DNA from: Hyphomicrobiales bacterium
Lineage (GTDB): Bacteria; Pseudomonadota; Alphaproteobacteria; Rhizobiales; Rhizobiaceae
Direction: 5' to 3'
Assembly (NCBI GenBank): GCA_900469955.1
Contig: UBYX01000017.1
Location: forward strand, 1-64,000
DNA length: 64,000 bases
Positions 17,836 through 27,240 of this stretch are shown here, one piece after another (position 1 is the stretch's first letter; the number at the start of each line of letters is the position of its first letter). The notes under the pieces are model-generated. The model was given only the letters and a program-made list of their open reading frames with translations. It ran no database searches and was not told the DNA's origin. A program made the position numbers and the translations under genes.

Positions 17836-17897
17836 GAGGTTCTCCTGCGTGTCCGTAAAAATGTGCGATAGCACAGTCGGCAGCAGAAGAGGAAGGC

Positions 17898-18557
17898 TTA
17901 GGCGCCCCTGTCGGCCAGCGAAAGCCGCAAGTCCGGCAGTTTTCCACCGGGATGGGGCACCCGCGCGGAAAACCCACGGCTGCGGCCGCCGGCAATCGCA
18001 AAGGATGGCGGCGAAATCAGCGTGCTTGCTACCACCTCCTGGCCGGACAACAGGTCGGCGCGGATGGACGGCATGGCAACGCTGTCGCCGCTGCGGTTCT
18101 CGACGATGCCGTTGATCAGCAGGATACGCATGCCGTTCGCATCCTGGGGTGTCATCGTCACATGCGTGATGTCCAGCGAAGTTCCAGCTTCCGCCGCGGC
18201 CGAACCGCTGAAGAGGAATGAGAACCCGCCTGCAAAGCTGAAAACCGCAACGAAGACGACTGCAACCACCGCCGCGAAAAAATCGGCAGAAAGCCGCATC
18301 AGCGCACGCTCGCCGCTCGCCACGATCCGCTCGATGATCGCCGGCTCCTCGGGGCGGGAGAAGGAACGCGCATGATGGTTGTCGTTGTGGGAACGTGGCT
18401 TTGCCGCGCGTCGGGCGGCATTGCCAACGGTGACGAACTGAGCGTCGACCACCTCACCGCGAGGATGAGCCACACGCCCATTGCGGCCGATCGGCTCCGG
18501 CGGCAGGATGTCCATTCGGATGACGGTTTTGCCCTGCTGGCTGCGAAACGTGCTCAT
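17898..18557 (-). CDS. Membrane-anchored DUF3426-like protein divergent from ftsE
   Basis: A 219-residue protein with a basic, disordered N-terminal 90 residues, one strong membrane helix (AVVAVVFVAVFSFAGGFSFLF) and a C-terminal domain that looks like a DUF3426/FxLYD fold. That domain contains DITHVTMTPQDANGMRILL, GIVENRSGDSVAMPSIRADL and a hydrophobic strand series. No catalytic residues are evident. The ATG at 18557 has GAGG upstream; an ATG at 18605 would add 16 residues. It is divergent from ftsE across a 207-base region containing a CtrA-like half-site. A link to division is inference from position only. Confidence 0.7.
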   Translation of the reverse strand: MSTFRSQQGKTVIRMDILPPEPIGRNGRVAHPRGEVVDAQFVTVGNAARRAAKPRSHNDNHHARSFSRPEEPAIIERIVASGERALMRLSADFFAAVVAVVFVAVFSFAGGFSFLFSGSAAAEAGTSLDITHVTMTPQDANGMRILLINGIVENRSGDSVAMPSIRADLLSGQEVVASTLISPPSFAIAGGRSRGFSARVPHPGGKLPDLRLSLADRGA

Positions 18558-18636
18558 GGGGGGCCTCTTCGGCCCGTTATCCCCGGTGTTGAGGACGGCG
18601 GGCATTGAAACGAATCCCGCCTAGTCGTAAATTCAA

Positions 18637-18644
18637 ATGGTTAA
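18637..18644. promoter_or_regulatory. CtrA-like half-site between ftsE and the divergent gene
   Basis: ATGGTTAA, the reverse complement of TTAACCAT, lies 80 bases upstream of the divergent DUF3426-like start and 121 bases upstream of the ftsE start. The 207-base region is visibly AT-richer than its surroundings. Regulation by CtrA is a guess from the motif. Confidence 0.3.
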
Positions 18645-18764
18645 TGCTTCGCAAATGCGGCCTGAAATTAGCCCTTTTCCGCGCGCGATTTACCGTTCGT
18701 TTACTCGGATCGTTAAAGAGATAACGGCACCGGAAAGTCTTGAAGAGTAAGGACTGGTCATCCG

Positions 18765-19424
18765 TTGATCCATTTCGAAAATGTCGGCCTGCGCTACGGG
18801 ATGGGCCCGGAGATCCTCCGGGATATGACCTTCGACATCCCGAAGCGATCGTTCCAGTTCCTGACGGGACCGTCGGGGGCCGGGAAGACGACACTGTTGC
18901 GCCTGCTTTTCATGTCGCTGCACCCGACCCGCGGCATCATCCGCATGTTCGGTCGCGACCTGTCCCAAATACCGCGCAGCGAGCTGCCGATGCTGCGCAG
19001 GCGCGTCGGGATAGTATTCCAGGACTTCCGGTTGCTCGAGCATCTCACGACTTACGAGAACGTCGCGCTGCCGCTGCGTGTGCGCGGCAAGGAAGAAAGC
19101 TCCTATCGCAACGATGTCATCGAACTCCTCAAATGGGTTGGGCTCGGCGAGCGCATCAATGTGCTGCCGCCGGTGCTCTCCGGCGGCGAAAAGCAGCGTG
19201 CTGCGATCGCCCGGGCGCTGATGGACCGGCCTGAAATCCTCCTCGCGGACGAACCCACCGGCAATGTCGACCCGCCGATGGCGCGGCGGCTCCTCAACCT
19301 CTTCCTCGAACTCAACCGGCTGGGCACCGCCGTGGTGATCGCCACCCACGATCTGGCCCTGATGGACCAGGTGGATGCGCGCCGGATGATCCTCACCGAA
19401 GGGCGGCTCGATCTTTATGAATGA
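18765..19424 (+). CDS. ftsE: Cell division ATP-binding protein FtsE
   Basis: The ATPase of the FtsEX complex at the divisome, which drives periplasmic peptidoglycan hydrolase activation. The 219-residue ABC protein has Walker A GPSGAGKTT (35-43), signature LSGGEKQRAAIARAL, Walker B ILLADEPTG and the switch His in ATHD. The start is TTG at 18765 with AAGGA ten bases upstream, giving the conserved MIHFENVGLRYG. It overlaps ftsX by 8 bases, so translation is coupled. Confidence 0.96.
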   Translation: MIHFENVGLRYGMGPEILRDMTFDIPKRSFQFLTGPSGAGKTTLLRLLFMSLHPTRGIIRMFGRDLSQIPRSELPMLRRRVGIVFQDFRLLEHLTTYENVALPLRVRGKEESSYRNDVIELLKWVGLGERINVLPPVLSGGEKQRAAIARALMDRPEILLADEPTGNVDPPMARRLLNLFLELNRLGTAVVIATHDLALMDQVDARRMILTEGRLDLYE

Positions 19425-20475
19425 GCTGAGCCGCCCGGAAGCGGCACGCGCCGCAAAAAACAAGAAACGCGCGACCGAGCAGCAGGCGCCGCAGCAGCCC
19501 CAGCAGCCGCCGCGGCGTGCTGAAATGCGCGTCAGGCCCACGGCACCAATCCTCCCGCCATCCAACATCCAGGGCAACGCTCTGATGGTGGTGATCGCCA
19601 TCATGGCTTTCCTTGCCTGCCTGACGCTCGGCGCGGTGAGCATGGTGAGAGCCACGGCGGCGAGCTGGCAGAGCCAGATTTCCCGCGAAATCACCATCCA
19701 GATCAAGCCGGAAGAAGGGCTGGACATGGACGCGGCGCTGAAGAAGGCAAGGGACCTGGCGCTTACCTTCGTCGGCACTCGCGAAGGCACGATCATGGAC
19801 GACGGCGCCACCGCACGACTCCTCGAACCATGGCTCGGTGCGGGCCTGAACCTCGACGATCTGCCGGTGCCACGCCTCGTCATCATCACCATCGACGAGC
19901 AAAATCCGCCGGATTTTGCGGCCATGCGTGATTTCCTGAAGACGGAGATACCCCAGGCGTTTCTGGACGATCACAGGACCTGGGTGGATCGGCTGGTCTC
20001 CATGGCCCATACGACGGTGCTGATCGGGACCGGCATTCTGGTGCTCGTCTTCACGGCGATGATCCTCACGGTGATCTTCGCCACACGCGGGGCGCTTTCC
20101 GGTAACCGGCATATCGTTGAAGTGCTGCATTTCGTCGGCGCGGAAAGCTCCTTCGTGGCGAGCGAATTCCAGAAGCATTTTCTGAAGATCAGCATCAAGG
20201 GTTCGGCCGCAGGCGGCGCGCTTGCAGCGGCCCTGTTCGCGCTCGCCAACATATGGCAGACCAATTCGCTGGCAACGCCGGAAAGCGACCAGGCGATGGC
20301 GCTGTTCGGCACCTTCACCATCGGCATCACCGGCTATGCCGGCATCTTCGCCACCATGATCGTCATCGCGCTGCTGACGACGCTGACGGCCCGGTTCACG
20401 GTGATGCGCACGATCGACGAGATCGACCTCATCCGTTCCGACCCGGCTCGTTCCGACGGATTACCCGCTTCTTGA
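19417..20475 (+). CDS. ftsX: Cell division protein FtsX
   Basis: The membrane partner of FtsE. The 352-residue protein has a cytoplasmic Gln/Pro-rich N-terminus (EQQAPQQPQQPPRR), a first helix at about 55-78, and a periplasmic domain. Three further helices then lie at about 205-230, 262-285 and 300-325. This four-helix layout fits FtsX, and the extended basic N-terminus is typical of the rhizobial form. Translation starts inside the last codons of ftsE. The stop is followed by a YdcF-type gene 64 bases on. Confidence 0.93.
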   Translation: MNELSRPEAARAAKNKKRATEQQAPQQPQQPPRRAEMRVRPTAPILPPSNIQGNALMVVIAIMAFLACLTLGAVSMVRATAASWQSQISREITIQIKPEEGLDMDAALKKARDLALTFVGTREGTIMDDGATARLLEPWLGAGLNLDDLPVPRLVIITIDEQNPPDFAAMRDFLKTEIPQAFLDDHRTWVDRLVSMAHTTVLIGTGILVLVFTAMILTVIFATRGALSGNRHIVEVLHFVGAESSFVASEFQKHFLKISIKGSAAGGALAAALFALANIWQTNSLATPESDQAMALFGTFTIGITGYAGIFATMIVIALLTTLTARFTVMRTIDEIDLIRSDPARSDGLPAS

Positions 20476-20539
20476 AGCCGCCACCGTCCCCCTATAGTGT
20501 GGCACTGTTCTCGCCACGAATCTCCGGCTATGGACAGTG

Positions 20540-21271
20540 ATGACACCGGCCCAGATGACACCCGACGATGGAGCAGGCCGCAAGCCGCGGCGTCTGGCCG
20601 GTGGCTTGTTTTCACGCAAGAGCCGGCTGCGCTGGCTTGCGCGTCGCGTCATCATGACCTGCGTTCTGATCATCGGCCTGCTTTTCGGCGGCTTCCTCTG
20701 GTTTGCCGATTCGGTGGCCTCGCTGAGGACGCCTGACGGTGTCAAAGCCGACGCGATCGTCGTTCTGACGGGCGGCTATCTCCGCGTCGAACAGGCGCTC
20801 GGCCTCCTGCGCGATGGCGCCGGCAAACGGCTCCTGATCTCAGGCGCGCATCCCTCCACGACACCCACCCAGATACGCAAAGTCACCCAAGCGTCGCCGG
20901 ATCTCTTCTCCTGCTGCGTCGATATCGGCTACGACGCGATCGACACGATCGGCAACGCCAACGAGATCACCCGCTGGATCCACGATCACGGCTACAAGTC
21001 GGTTCTGGTGGTCACCAACAATTACCACATGCTGCGCAGCCTCCATGAACTGCGCCGCGCCGATCCGGTGACCGAATTCATTGCCTATCCGGTGATCAAT
21101 TCCGACCTCACCCGCAAGGCCTGGTTCACCGAGCCGGACGTCCTGCGCACCATGCTTTCCGAATATGGCAAGGTCGTCCTGTCGACGATGCGTGACTGGA
21201 TGGGCATCGAGCGCGGAACTGGGCTTCGGACCGAAGACGCCCCGAAAACTGCGGGCAGTCCGAAATCCTGA
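20540..21271 (+). CDS. YdcF/SanA/ElyC family (DUF218) membrane protein
   Basis: A 243-residue protein with one N-terminal helix (about residues 38-57) and a DUF218 domain starting DAIVVLTGGYLRVEQALGLL and including LLISGAH and VVTNNYHMLRS. Family members SanA and ElyC affect envelope integrity and peptidoglycan or polysaccharide carrier metabolism in E. coli. The specific reaction is unknown. The ATG at 20540 is used; a GTG one codon upstream is in frame. Neighbours ftsX and plsC support an envelope role, likely in one plus-strand transcript. Confidence 0.85.
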   Translation: MTPAQMTPDDGAGRKPRRLAGGLFSRKSRLRWLARRVIMTCVLIIGLLFGGFLWFADSVASLRTPDGVKADAIVVLTGGYLRVEQALGLLRDGAGKRLLISGAHPSTTPTQIRKVTQASPDLFSCCVDIGYDAIDTIGNANEITRWIHDHGYKSVLVVTNNYHMLRSLHELRRADPVTEFIAYPVINSDLTRKAWFTEPDVLRTMLSEYGKVVLSTMRDWMGIERGTGLRTEDAPKTAGSPKS

Positions 21272-21362
21272 CGATCCGCAGCGCCCGGCCAGATGGCACA
21301 ATGCGCTTTTTTCGAGAGCCGATCTCGTGTAGGCAACGTGCGTCCAGAAGGAAGTCGTCTGT

Positions 21363-22154
21363 ATGCTGCTTTTGAGCTCGGTTCTTTTCAACACCGCTTT
21401 TTATACCAACATCATCGTGCGAATGATCGTGCTGAGCCCGATCTACTTCCTGTTGCCGCGCAAGGCGGCCTACCGCATTCCCAAGGCCTGGGCCGCTTCC
21501 AACAACTGGCTGATGGCGAAGATCATCGGCGCGACCTTCGAAATCGAGGGCATGGAAAACATCCCCGAAGGGGGCTGTATCTTTGCGCCCAAACATCAGT
21601 CAGCCTGGGACACGTTCGCGCTGCTGCCCTACCAGCGAGATCCGGTCTATATCCTCAAGCGGGAGCTAATGTGGATTCCGCTGTTCGGCTGGTATGTGGC
21701 AAAGCAGAGGATGATCCCGGTCAATCGCGGCGCCCGCGGCAAGGTCATGGTGGATGTCATGGTCCGCACCAAGGAAGAAATGGATGCAGGCCGCCAACTC
21801 ATCATTTATCCGGAAGGAACCCGCAGGGCACCGGGCGCCGAGCCGCAATACCGCTACGGCATCGCCCGCATCTATCGCGACATCCAGGTTCCGGTCGTGC
21901 CGGTCGTCGCCCATTGGGGCCTGTTCTGGGGCCGCCGCAAGCTCGTCAAGTATCCGGGCCACCTCAAGGTTCGCATCCTGCCGCCGATCGCGCCCGGCAT
22001 GGACCCGGACGCCTTTTACGCAAAGCTGATCGAAACAATGGAGCGGGAAAGCGACAAGCTGCTGATCGAGACCGTCGAGGCCAACCCGCACCTGCCGCTG
22101 CCGCCGACGGCCGCCAAACGTCTTGCCGAACTGAAGGCTCAGTCCGCAGCCTGA
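21363..22154 (+). CDS. plsC: 1-acyl-sn-glycerol-3-phosphate acyltransferase
   Basis: Makes phosphatidic acid by acylating lysophosphatidate at the inner membrane. The 263-residue protein has the HX4D catalytic motif as HQSAWD (His78, Asp83), the glycerophosphate-binding YPEGTRRAPG near residue 148, and an N-terminal hydrophobic segment. The ATG at 21363 is the only start that keeps the first helix MLLLSSVLFNTAFYTNIIVR. Its last 16 bases overlap the 3' end of the convergent chaC gene. Confidence 0.93.
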   Translation: MLLLSSVLFNTAFYTNIIVRMIVLSPIYFLLPRKAAYRIPKAWAASNNWLMAKIIGATFEIEGMENIPEGGCIFAPKHQSAWDTFALLPYQRDPVYILKRELMWIPLFGWYVAKQRMIPVNRGARGKVMVDVMVRTKEEMDAGRQLIIYPEGTRRAPGAEPQYRYGIARIYRDIQVPVVPVVAHWGLFWGRRKLVKYPGHLKVRILPPIAPGMDPDAFYAKLIETMERESDKLLIETVEANPHLPLPPTAAKRLAELKAQSAA

Positions 22155-22675
22155 AGTGCCGCCGCGACGGAGGCGCCGACGCCTTCGAGCCAGAGGTCCC
22201 GGATGCCCATCTCCTTGAGGTGTTCGAGCGTATTGAAGACATAGGCATCGTTCGGACCCGACTGGCCGACGGAGCCCCGGACGATTTCCGCAGCATGCTC
22301 GATGCCGAGGGCGCCGGCATACTGGATATGATTGCGGTCCACGACATAGCCGACGGCCCTCACCTGCCGTTGGTTCGCGAGCGAAACCGGCAGTATCCTT
22401 TCCTTGTAAACATTGGTGACGAGCTCGCGCCGCCGGAGATAATCCAGCACGTCCTCGCGATTGTCGACGCTCACGCGGAAAGCCACGCCCCGGCATGAAC
22501 CGCCGCGATCAAGACCGAGTACGAGACCCGGTTTTTCGGGCGTGCCGCGATGCACATGGGACCAGACGCAAAGGGAGCGGCGAAAGCCGAAAGCACGTGC
22601 ATCGGTGCGCTCCTCGAATGGGAAACCCGGATTCCACATGAGAGAACCGTAGCCAAACACCCAAAATTCGTCCAT
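22139..22675 (-). CDS. Gamma-glutamylcyclotransferase, ChaC family
   Basis: A cytosolic enzyme of the ChaC type that releases 5-oxoproline from glutathione. The 178-residue protein has the substrate-binding motif FGYGSLMWNPGF at the N-terminus, the FRRSLCVWSHVHRGTP stretch and a central glutamate-bearing DYLRRRELVTNVYKE region. The start is the ATG at 22673-22675. A GTG four codons upstream is possible because GGCGGGG lies between them. The 3' end overlaps plsC by 16 bases. Confidence 0.88.
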   Translation of the reverse strand: MDEFWVFGYGSLMWNPGFPFEERTDARAFGFRRSLCVWSHVHRGTPEKPGLVLGLDRGGSCRGVAFRVSVDNREDVLDYLRRRELVTNVYKERILPVSLANQRQVRAVGYVVDRNHIQYAGALGIEHAAEIVRGSVGQSGPNDAYVFNTLEHLKEMGIRDLWLEGVGASVAAALQAAD

Positions 22676-22741
22676 ATCCCCCGCCACACCAAATCAACCG
22701 AAGCGTTCTGCACCAAATTTCCAGCACCATTGGAGAACATC

Positions 22742-23746
22742 ATGGCAGCGTCAAGCCGATCCGGCGTCAGCGGAAAATTGTGGCTACTCGCCTGCATTGT
22801 GGTGGTGGCGATCGCCCTCTACACCGCCGGCTGGTTCTACGCCGCCTCCGTGCTCAAGGAACAGACCCTGGCTCTGCTCGGCAGCCAGCGGGACAAGGGG
22901 GTTTCCGCAGAATGCAGTGAAGCCGACTATCGCGGCTACCCCTTCCGGATCGGTTTGTTCTGCTCCAAGGTTTCCGTAGACGACCAGGTGAACGGGATTT
23001 CCGCCACCTTCGGCGCACTGCGCTCCGCTGCCCAGGTCTACAACCCCGGCCATATCGTCTGGGAACTCGATTCGCCCGTCGAGATCCGCACCGGCCACGG
23101 CCTTTCGGTGTCCACAAGCTGGGAAAACTTCCAGTCGAGCCTGGTGACCAGGCTTCGGGGTGTCGAGCGTGCCTCAACGGTGATCGAAAATTCCAAGACC
23201 AGCGTCGTCTCTTCCGCGACTGGCCAGGCAATCGATATCAGTGCGGCGCATACGGAGATCCACCTGCGCCAGAACGGCAGTGATCTCGATGCGGCGATCA
23301 CCCTGGAAAACACCGACGCTACGATGAAGGACATGCCGCAGATCTTGCCGAGCCTGACTGCGAATGCCGATGTGACGCTGGTCGGCCGCGCCGGCATGAT
23401 CGATGGCAGCGACCCGAACGGGGCGGTGCTCTACGACACCGAGGGAGAATTGCGCGGCTTTTCCGCCGATCTGGGCCAGGGACGGGTAATCACCATCTCC
23501 GGTCCCTTTTCGTTCGATGAACGCGGCTATCTGTCGGGAAAGCTGAAATTCAGGATCGAGCAGGTCGACGGCTGGCGCAACAGCCTCACCGAGGCGTTTC
23601 CTGAGATAGCGCCCATGCTGGACACCGCCGCCAACATGCTCTCCGCACTCGGCGGCGGCCGCAGCGCATCGCTGGACCTCACCATCAACAGAGGCAAGGT
23701 CTTCGCCGGCGGCTTCATCCCGATCGGCGAAATTCCGCCGATCTGA
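22742..23746 (+). CDS. DUF2125 family protein
   Basis: A 334-residue protein with one N-terminal membrane helix (about residues 12-35) and a long beta-rich extracytoplasmic domain. It matches the DUF2125 pattern of alphaproteobacteria, with the early cysteine pair around SAECSEADYRGYPFRIGLFCS. Function is unknown. Such domains resemble AsmA- or TamB-type lipid-contacting barrels, but that is inference. The ATG at 22742 is preceded by TTGGAGAACATC. It is divergent from chaC and convergent with tyrC, which ends 5 bases away. Confidence 0.85.
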   Translation: MAASSRSGVSGKLWLLACIVVVAIALYTAGWFYAASVLKEQTLALLGSQRDKGVSAECSEADYRGYPFRIGLFCSKVSVDDQVNGISATFGALRSAAQVYNPGHIVWELDSPVEIRTGHGLSVSTSWENFQSSLVTRLRGVERASTVIENSKTSVVSSATGQAIDISAAHTEIHLRQNGSDLDAAITLENTDATMKDMPQILPSLTANADVTLVGRAGMIDGSDPNGAVLYDTEGELRGFSADLGQGRVITISGPFSFDERGYLSGKLKFRIEQVDGWRNSLTEAFPEIAPMLDTAANMLSALGGGRSASLDLTINRGKVFAGGFIPIGEIPPI

Positions 23747-23751
23747 ATTGA

Positions 23752-24678
23752 CTATTTCTTCTGGTCGAGTGCGTGGCGTCCGAAATCCGGCGCGTCCACG
23801 TCCTGGCCCGCCTGGACGATCGAACGTCGGATGGCGCGGGTGCGGGTGAAGAGCTCGAACAGCTTGTCACCCTCTCCCCAACGGATGGCCCGCTGCAGAT
23901 AGGCGAGGTCCTCTGAAAACCGCGCCAGCATTTCCAGGATAGCATCCTTGTTGTGCAGGCAGACGTCGCGCCACATGGTGGGATCGGAGGCCGCCAGGCG
24001 CGTAAAATCGCGGAAGCCGGAAGCGGAATACTTGATCACTTCCGATTCCGTAACCGTCTCGAGATCATCGGCCGTACCGACGATGTTGTAGGCGATGATA
24101 TGCGGCAGGTGGGAGACGATCGCCAGCACCTTGTCGTGATGCTGCGCATCCATCTCGTCGATCAGCGAGCCGAGCGCCATCCAGAACGCCTTGAGCTTAT
24201 CGAGCGCGGCCTGGTCCGTTCCCGGCAATGGCGTAAAGATGCACCAGCGGTCGCGAAAAAGGCCCGTAAAACCCGCATCGGGACCGGACTTTTCCGTACC
24301 GGCGAGCGGATGGCCGGGGATAAAATGAACACCCTTTGGCATATGCGGGGCCATCTGCGCAATGACGGAGGCCTTGGTCGAACCCACATCCGTAACGATG
24401 GCACCCGATTTAAGATTGCCGGCGATCTGCTTTGCAACCTCTTCCGAAGCACCGACCGGTACGGAGACGATCACCAGATCGGCATCCCGTACCGCCTCCG
24501 CCGCGGATGCGGTATAGCGGTTGCCGAGTTCAAGCTCTTCAGCTCGCCGCAACGTCTCGGCGCTTCGGCTCGATATGACCACTTCGCCCGCAAGACCTAG
24601 CTCCCGGACGTCGCGTGCGATCGACGATCCGATGAGGCCGATGCCGATCAGCGCGATCCGGTCGAAATGCACAGTCAT
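23752..24678 (-). CDS. tyrC: Prephenate/arogenate dehydrogenase
   Basis: An NAD(P)-dependent oxidative decarboxylase of the tyrosine branch, 308 residues. The dinucleotide motif [12 protein letters not shown] is at the N-terminus, the substrate His is in [10 protein letters not shown], and a second His is in [12 protein letters not shown]. TyrC-type single-domain proteins act on arogenate, prephenate or both. The substrate preference cannot be read here. Its ATG overlaps the hisC stop as ATGA, which gives translational coupling. Confidence 0.92.
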   Translation of the reverse strand: MTVHFDRIALIGIGLIGSSIARDVRELGLAGEVVISSRSAETLRRAEELELGNRYTASAAEAVRDADLVIVSVPVGASEEVAKQIAGNLKSGAIVTDVGSTKASVIAQMAPHMPKGVHFIPGHPLAGTEKSGPDAGFTGLFRDRWCIFTPLPGTDQAALDKLKAFWMALGSLIDEMDAQHHDKVLAIVSHLPHIIAYNIVGTADDLETVTESEVIKYSASGFRDFTRLAASDPTMWRDVCLHNKDAILEMLARFSEDLAYLQRAIRWGEGDKLFELFTRTRAIRRSIVQAGQDVDAPDFGRHALDQKK

Positions 24679-25793
24679 GCGCTTTTGCCTTCTCGGCCCA
24701 TGAATTCACCCAGCGTTTCGATGACGCCGCGATTGGCTTCTTCCGAGCCGACCGTCATGCGCAGCGCGTTCGGGAAGCCATATCCTTTCACTGCGCGGAG
24801 AATGTAGCCGCGGCTCGTCAGGAAGGCGTCGGCGTCGGTGGCGCGCTTGCCGTCGATATCTGGGAAATGGATCAGCACGAAATTGGCGACCGAGGGAGTC
24901 ACCGTCAGGCCAAGCTGTTCGAAGGCATGCGTCAGCTTGCCGACCCACAGCAGATTGTGCTCGACAGCCTGTTCGACAAAAGCCTGGTCGCGGATCGCCG
25001 CCGCACCGGCGGCGATGGCCGGCGCATTCATATTGAACGGGCCACGAACGCGGTTCAACGCGTCGAGAATGCCGGCAGGGCCGTACATCCAGCCGATACG
25101 CAACGCCGCAAGACCGTAGACCTTCGAGAAAGTCCGTGTCATGACCACGTTGCGGTTGGATGAAACGAGCTCCAGGCCCGCTTCGTAGTCGTTTTTCCGC
25201 ACGTATTCGGCATAGGCGGCGTCGAGCACGAGGATGACATGCTTCGGCAGACCGGCATGGAGCCGGCGGATGTCGGCGACCGGGACATAGGTGCCGGTCG
25301 GATTGCCCGGATTGGCGATAAAGACCATTTTAGTCTTGTCAGTCACAGCGGCAAGGATCGCGTCGACATCGACGGCGCAGTCCTTCTCCTTGACGACTAC
25401 GGGCATCGCGCCCGCCCCCATGATCTGGATCTTGTAGACGAGGAAGCCGTGCTCGGTGATGATCGCCTCGTCGCCGGCGCCGAGATAGACATGGCAAAGC
25501 AGGCCGAGCAGTTCGTCCGAGCCGTTGCCGCACATGATGTTCGCGACATTGAGACCGTGCACCGAGGCGATCGCTTCCCGCAGCGCCAGCGCCTGGCCGT
25601 CCGGATAGAGTTCCAGATTACCGGCGGCCTGTCTGAAAGCTTCGATAGCCTTCGGGCTCGGGCCAAGAGGCGTTTCGTTGGAGGAGAGCTTGAAGACCCG
25701 AGCCACACCCGGAGCATGTTCCTTGCCGGGCACATAGGCGGCGATATCCAGAATGCCTGGACGCGGAACGGGCTCATTGGTGGCGATGTTCAT
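24675..25793 (-). CDS. hisC: Histidinol-phosphate aminotransferase
   Basis: A PLP aminotransferase of fold type I, 372 residues, converting imidazole-acetol phosphate to histidinol phosphate. It often also acts on phenylpyruvate or prephenate. Visible motifs are [29 protein letters not shown], and the PLP lysine in [17 protein letters not shown]. The ATG at 25791-25793 has AAGG upstream. Pairing with tyrC rather than other his genes suggests an aromatic aminotransferase role, as is common in rhizobia. Confidence 0.92.
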   Translation of the reverse strand: MNIATNEPVPRPGILDIAAYVPGKEHAPGVARVFKLSSNETPLGPSPKAIEAFRQAAGNLELYPDGQALALREAIASVHGLNVANIMCGNGSDELLGLLCHVYLGAGDEAIITEHGFLVYKIQIMGAGAMPVVVKEKDCAVDVDAILAAVTDKTKMVFIANPGNPTGTYVPVADIRRLHAGLPKHVILVLDAAYAEYVRKNDYEAGLELVSSNRNVVMTRTFSKVYGLAALRIGWMYGPAGILDALNRVRGPFNMNAPAIAAGAAAIRDQAFVEQAVEHNLLWVGKLTHAFEQLGLTVTPSVANFVLIHFPDIDGKRATDADAFLTSRGYILRAVKGYGFPNALRMTVGSEEANRGVIETLGEFMGREGKSA

Positions 25794-25971
25794 CGGATCA
25801 ACCTTTTCGGAATGCCTTTTCGGCGGGTGATCCAGTGGCATTAAAGCCGAAAACGGCCTTTGTCGAGAGATGCCGGTTTCTGCCACCCATTCGATTTCTT
25901 GATGTCCGGTTGTCGAAAATGCCGCCGGCCATACGTCTTTCAGAAGACCGAAACATCAAGGAGCAAAAATC

Positions 25972-26400
25972 ATGAGCGTTGGAGATCATGACGATATCAG
26001 GGTGTTGCTGGACAATTGGGCGCAGGCGCTGCGTGACAAGGATGCCGATGCGATCATCGCCTGCGAATCCGCCAACATCCGCGCATTCTCGCTTGCTCCG
26101 CCTCTGGAAACGATTGGGCACGACAGAGCCGGTTTGCAGGCCTGGTTGGACACCTGGGACGGTGGACTGGAGTTCGAGATCCGGAATACCGATCTGCGCG
26201 TCGGAGGCGACATCGCATGGTGCAGCGCCCTTGCCCGCCTCGCCGGAAGGAAGATCGGCACGGGAGAAAGCGGCCTCTGGCTCCGCTTGACGGTGACCTT
26301 GGCGCGTGAGGACGGTCGCTGGAAGATCGCCCACACGCACGAATCCGTGCCCTTCGCGATGGAGGGACAGCCGCTTGCGCTTTTCGACCTGAAGCCGTGA
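25972..26400 (+). CDS. NTF2-like (SnoaL/ketosteroid-isomerase-like) protein
   Basis: A 142-residue single-domain protein with the cone-shaped NTF2-like pattern: an N-terminal helix IRVLLDNWAQALRDKDADAI, then beta strands including WLRLTVTLAREDGRWKIAHTHESVP. The last segment, W-x-I-x-H-x-H-x-S, is typical of the SnoaL/YybH group. No catalytic assignment is possible. A strong AAGGAG lies upstream of the ATG. It stands alone, convergent with a methyltransferase gene 17 bases away. Confidence 0.8.
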   Translation: MSVGDHDDIRVLLDNWAQALRDKDADAIIACESANIRAFSLAPPLETIGHDRAGLQAWLDTWDGGLEFEIRNTDLRVGGDIAWCSALARLAGRKIGTGESGLWLRLTVTLAREDGRWKIAHTHESVPFAMEGQPLALFDLKP

Positions 26401-26417
26401 AGCCCAGAGGCAGGATT

Positions 26418-27158
26418 TTAACGCGTTCGCGTCGTCGGCACGCCTCTAGGGGCCAGCACAGGAACGAAGACACGGCGGGAAGCGCGGGCTGCGACCGGCA
26501 GGCCCTGATAGAGGCGCTTTTGCGCTTCCAGTACGATGACCCCGGAAAAGACCGGCCAGAAGCGCCGGCCCATGCGCTCGAAGACCTGGCGCAGCCGCAG
26601 CACCGCGCGGATCTTGGACGGCGGAAAGAACAGCGCCTCGGCGCTTGCTCCCGGCGTGAAATTCGTCTCGCGCAGCAGCGAGGTGAGCTGGCCCCTCGAA
26701 TAGGGCCTGCCCGATCCGAATGGCGTATGCTCCATGCGCGCCCAGACCCCACGCCGATTCGGGACAACGATGACGAGCCGCCCCCCCGGTGCCAATATGC
26801 GCCAGACCTCCTTCAGCGTCTCCCGTGGATTTTCGGCAAACTCCAGCGAATGCACCATCAGCACGCGGTCGATCGACGAGTCTGGCAAAGGCAGTTCTTC
26901 GTCGAAAACCAGCGCCGTCGACGACAGTTCGCCAACCGGCCAGTTCACCGCACCCTGCCCCGCCGGCATGAACGCGAAGGTCCGCTCCGTATCGGCGCGG
27001 AAGCGATCGAGGTAGGGGACGGCGTAGCCGAGGCCGACCAGCCGTTCCTCCGGCAGGCGCGCCCAGAGCGAAGCAAGCGCCATCACGATCGACTGTTCGG
27101 CGAAGCGGCCGAGCAGCGAATGATAGAATTCGCGGAGATCCACGATGTCGACGGACAA
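26418..27158 (-). CDS. Class I SAM-dependent methyltransferase
   Basis: A 246-residue protein with a Methyltransf_11-type core. The usual motif I is degenerate (LGYAVPYLDRFRADTERTFA), while the post-core strands LPLPDSSIDRVLMVHSLEF and LAPGGRLVIVVPNRRGVWARME are clear. The substrate is unknown; rhizobial relatives sit next to gloB in the same divergent arrangement. The start is TTG at 27156-27158, giving MSVDIVDLREFYHS, with AGG eight bases upstream. The 82-base gap to gloB must hold both promoters. Confidence 0.82.
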   Translation of the reverse strand: MSVDIVDLREFYHSLLGRFAEQSIVMALASLWARLPEERLVGLGYAVPYLDRFRADTERTFAFMPAGQGAVNWPVGELSSTALVFDEELPLPDSSIDRVLMVHSLEFAENPRETLKEVWRILAPGGRLVIVVPNRRGVWARMEHTPFGSGRPYSRGQLTSLLRETNFTPGASAEALFFPPSKIRAVLRLRQVFERMGRRFWPVFSGVIVLEAQKRLYQGLPVAARASRRVFVPVLAPRGVPTTRTR

Positions 27159-27240
27159 AATGCTGACCTATGATGGTTGGACTTCGGTTGAGCAGTCTCT
27201 ACATTGTTGCGCAAAGAGATTTGAGCAATAGGGGCAATGT

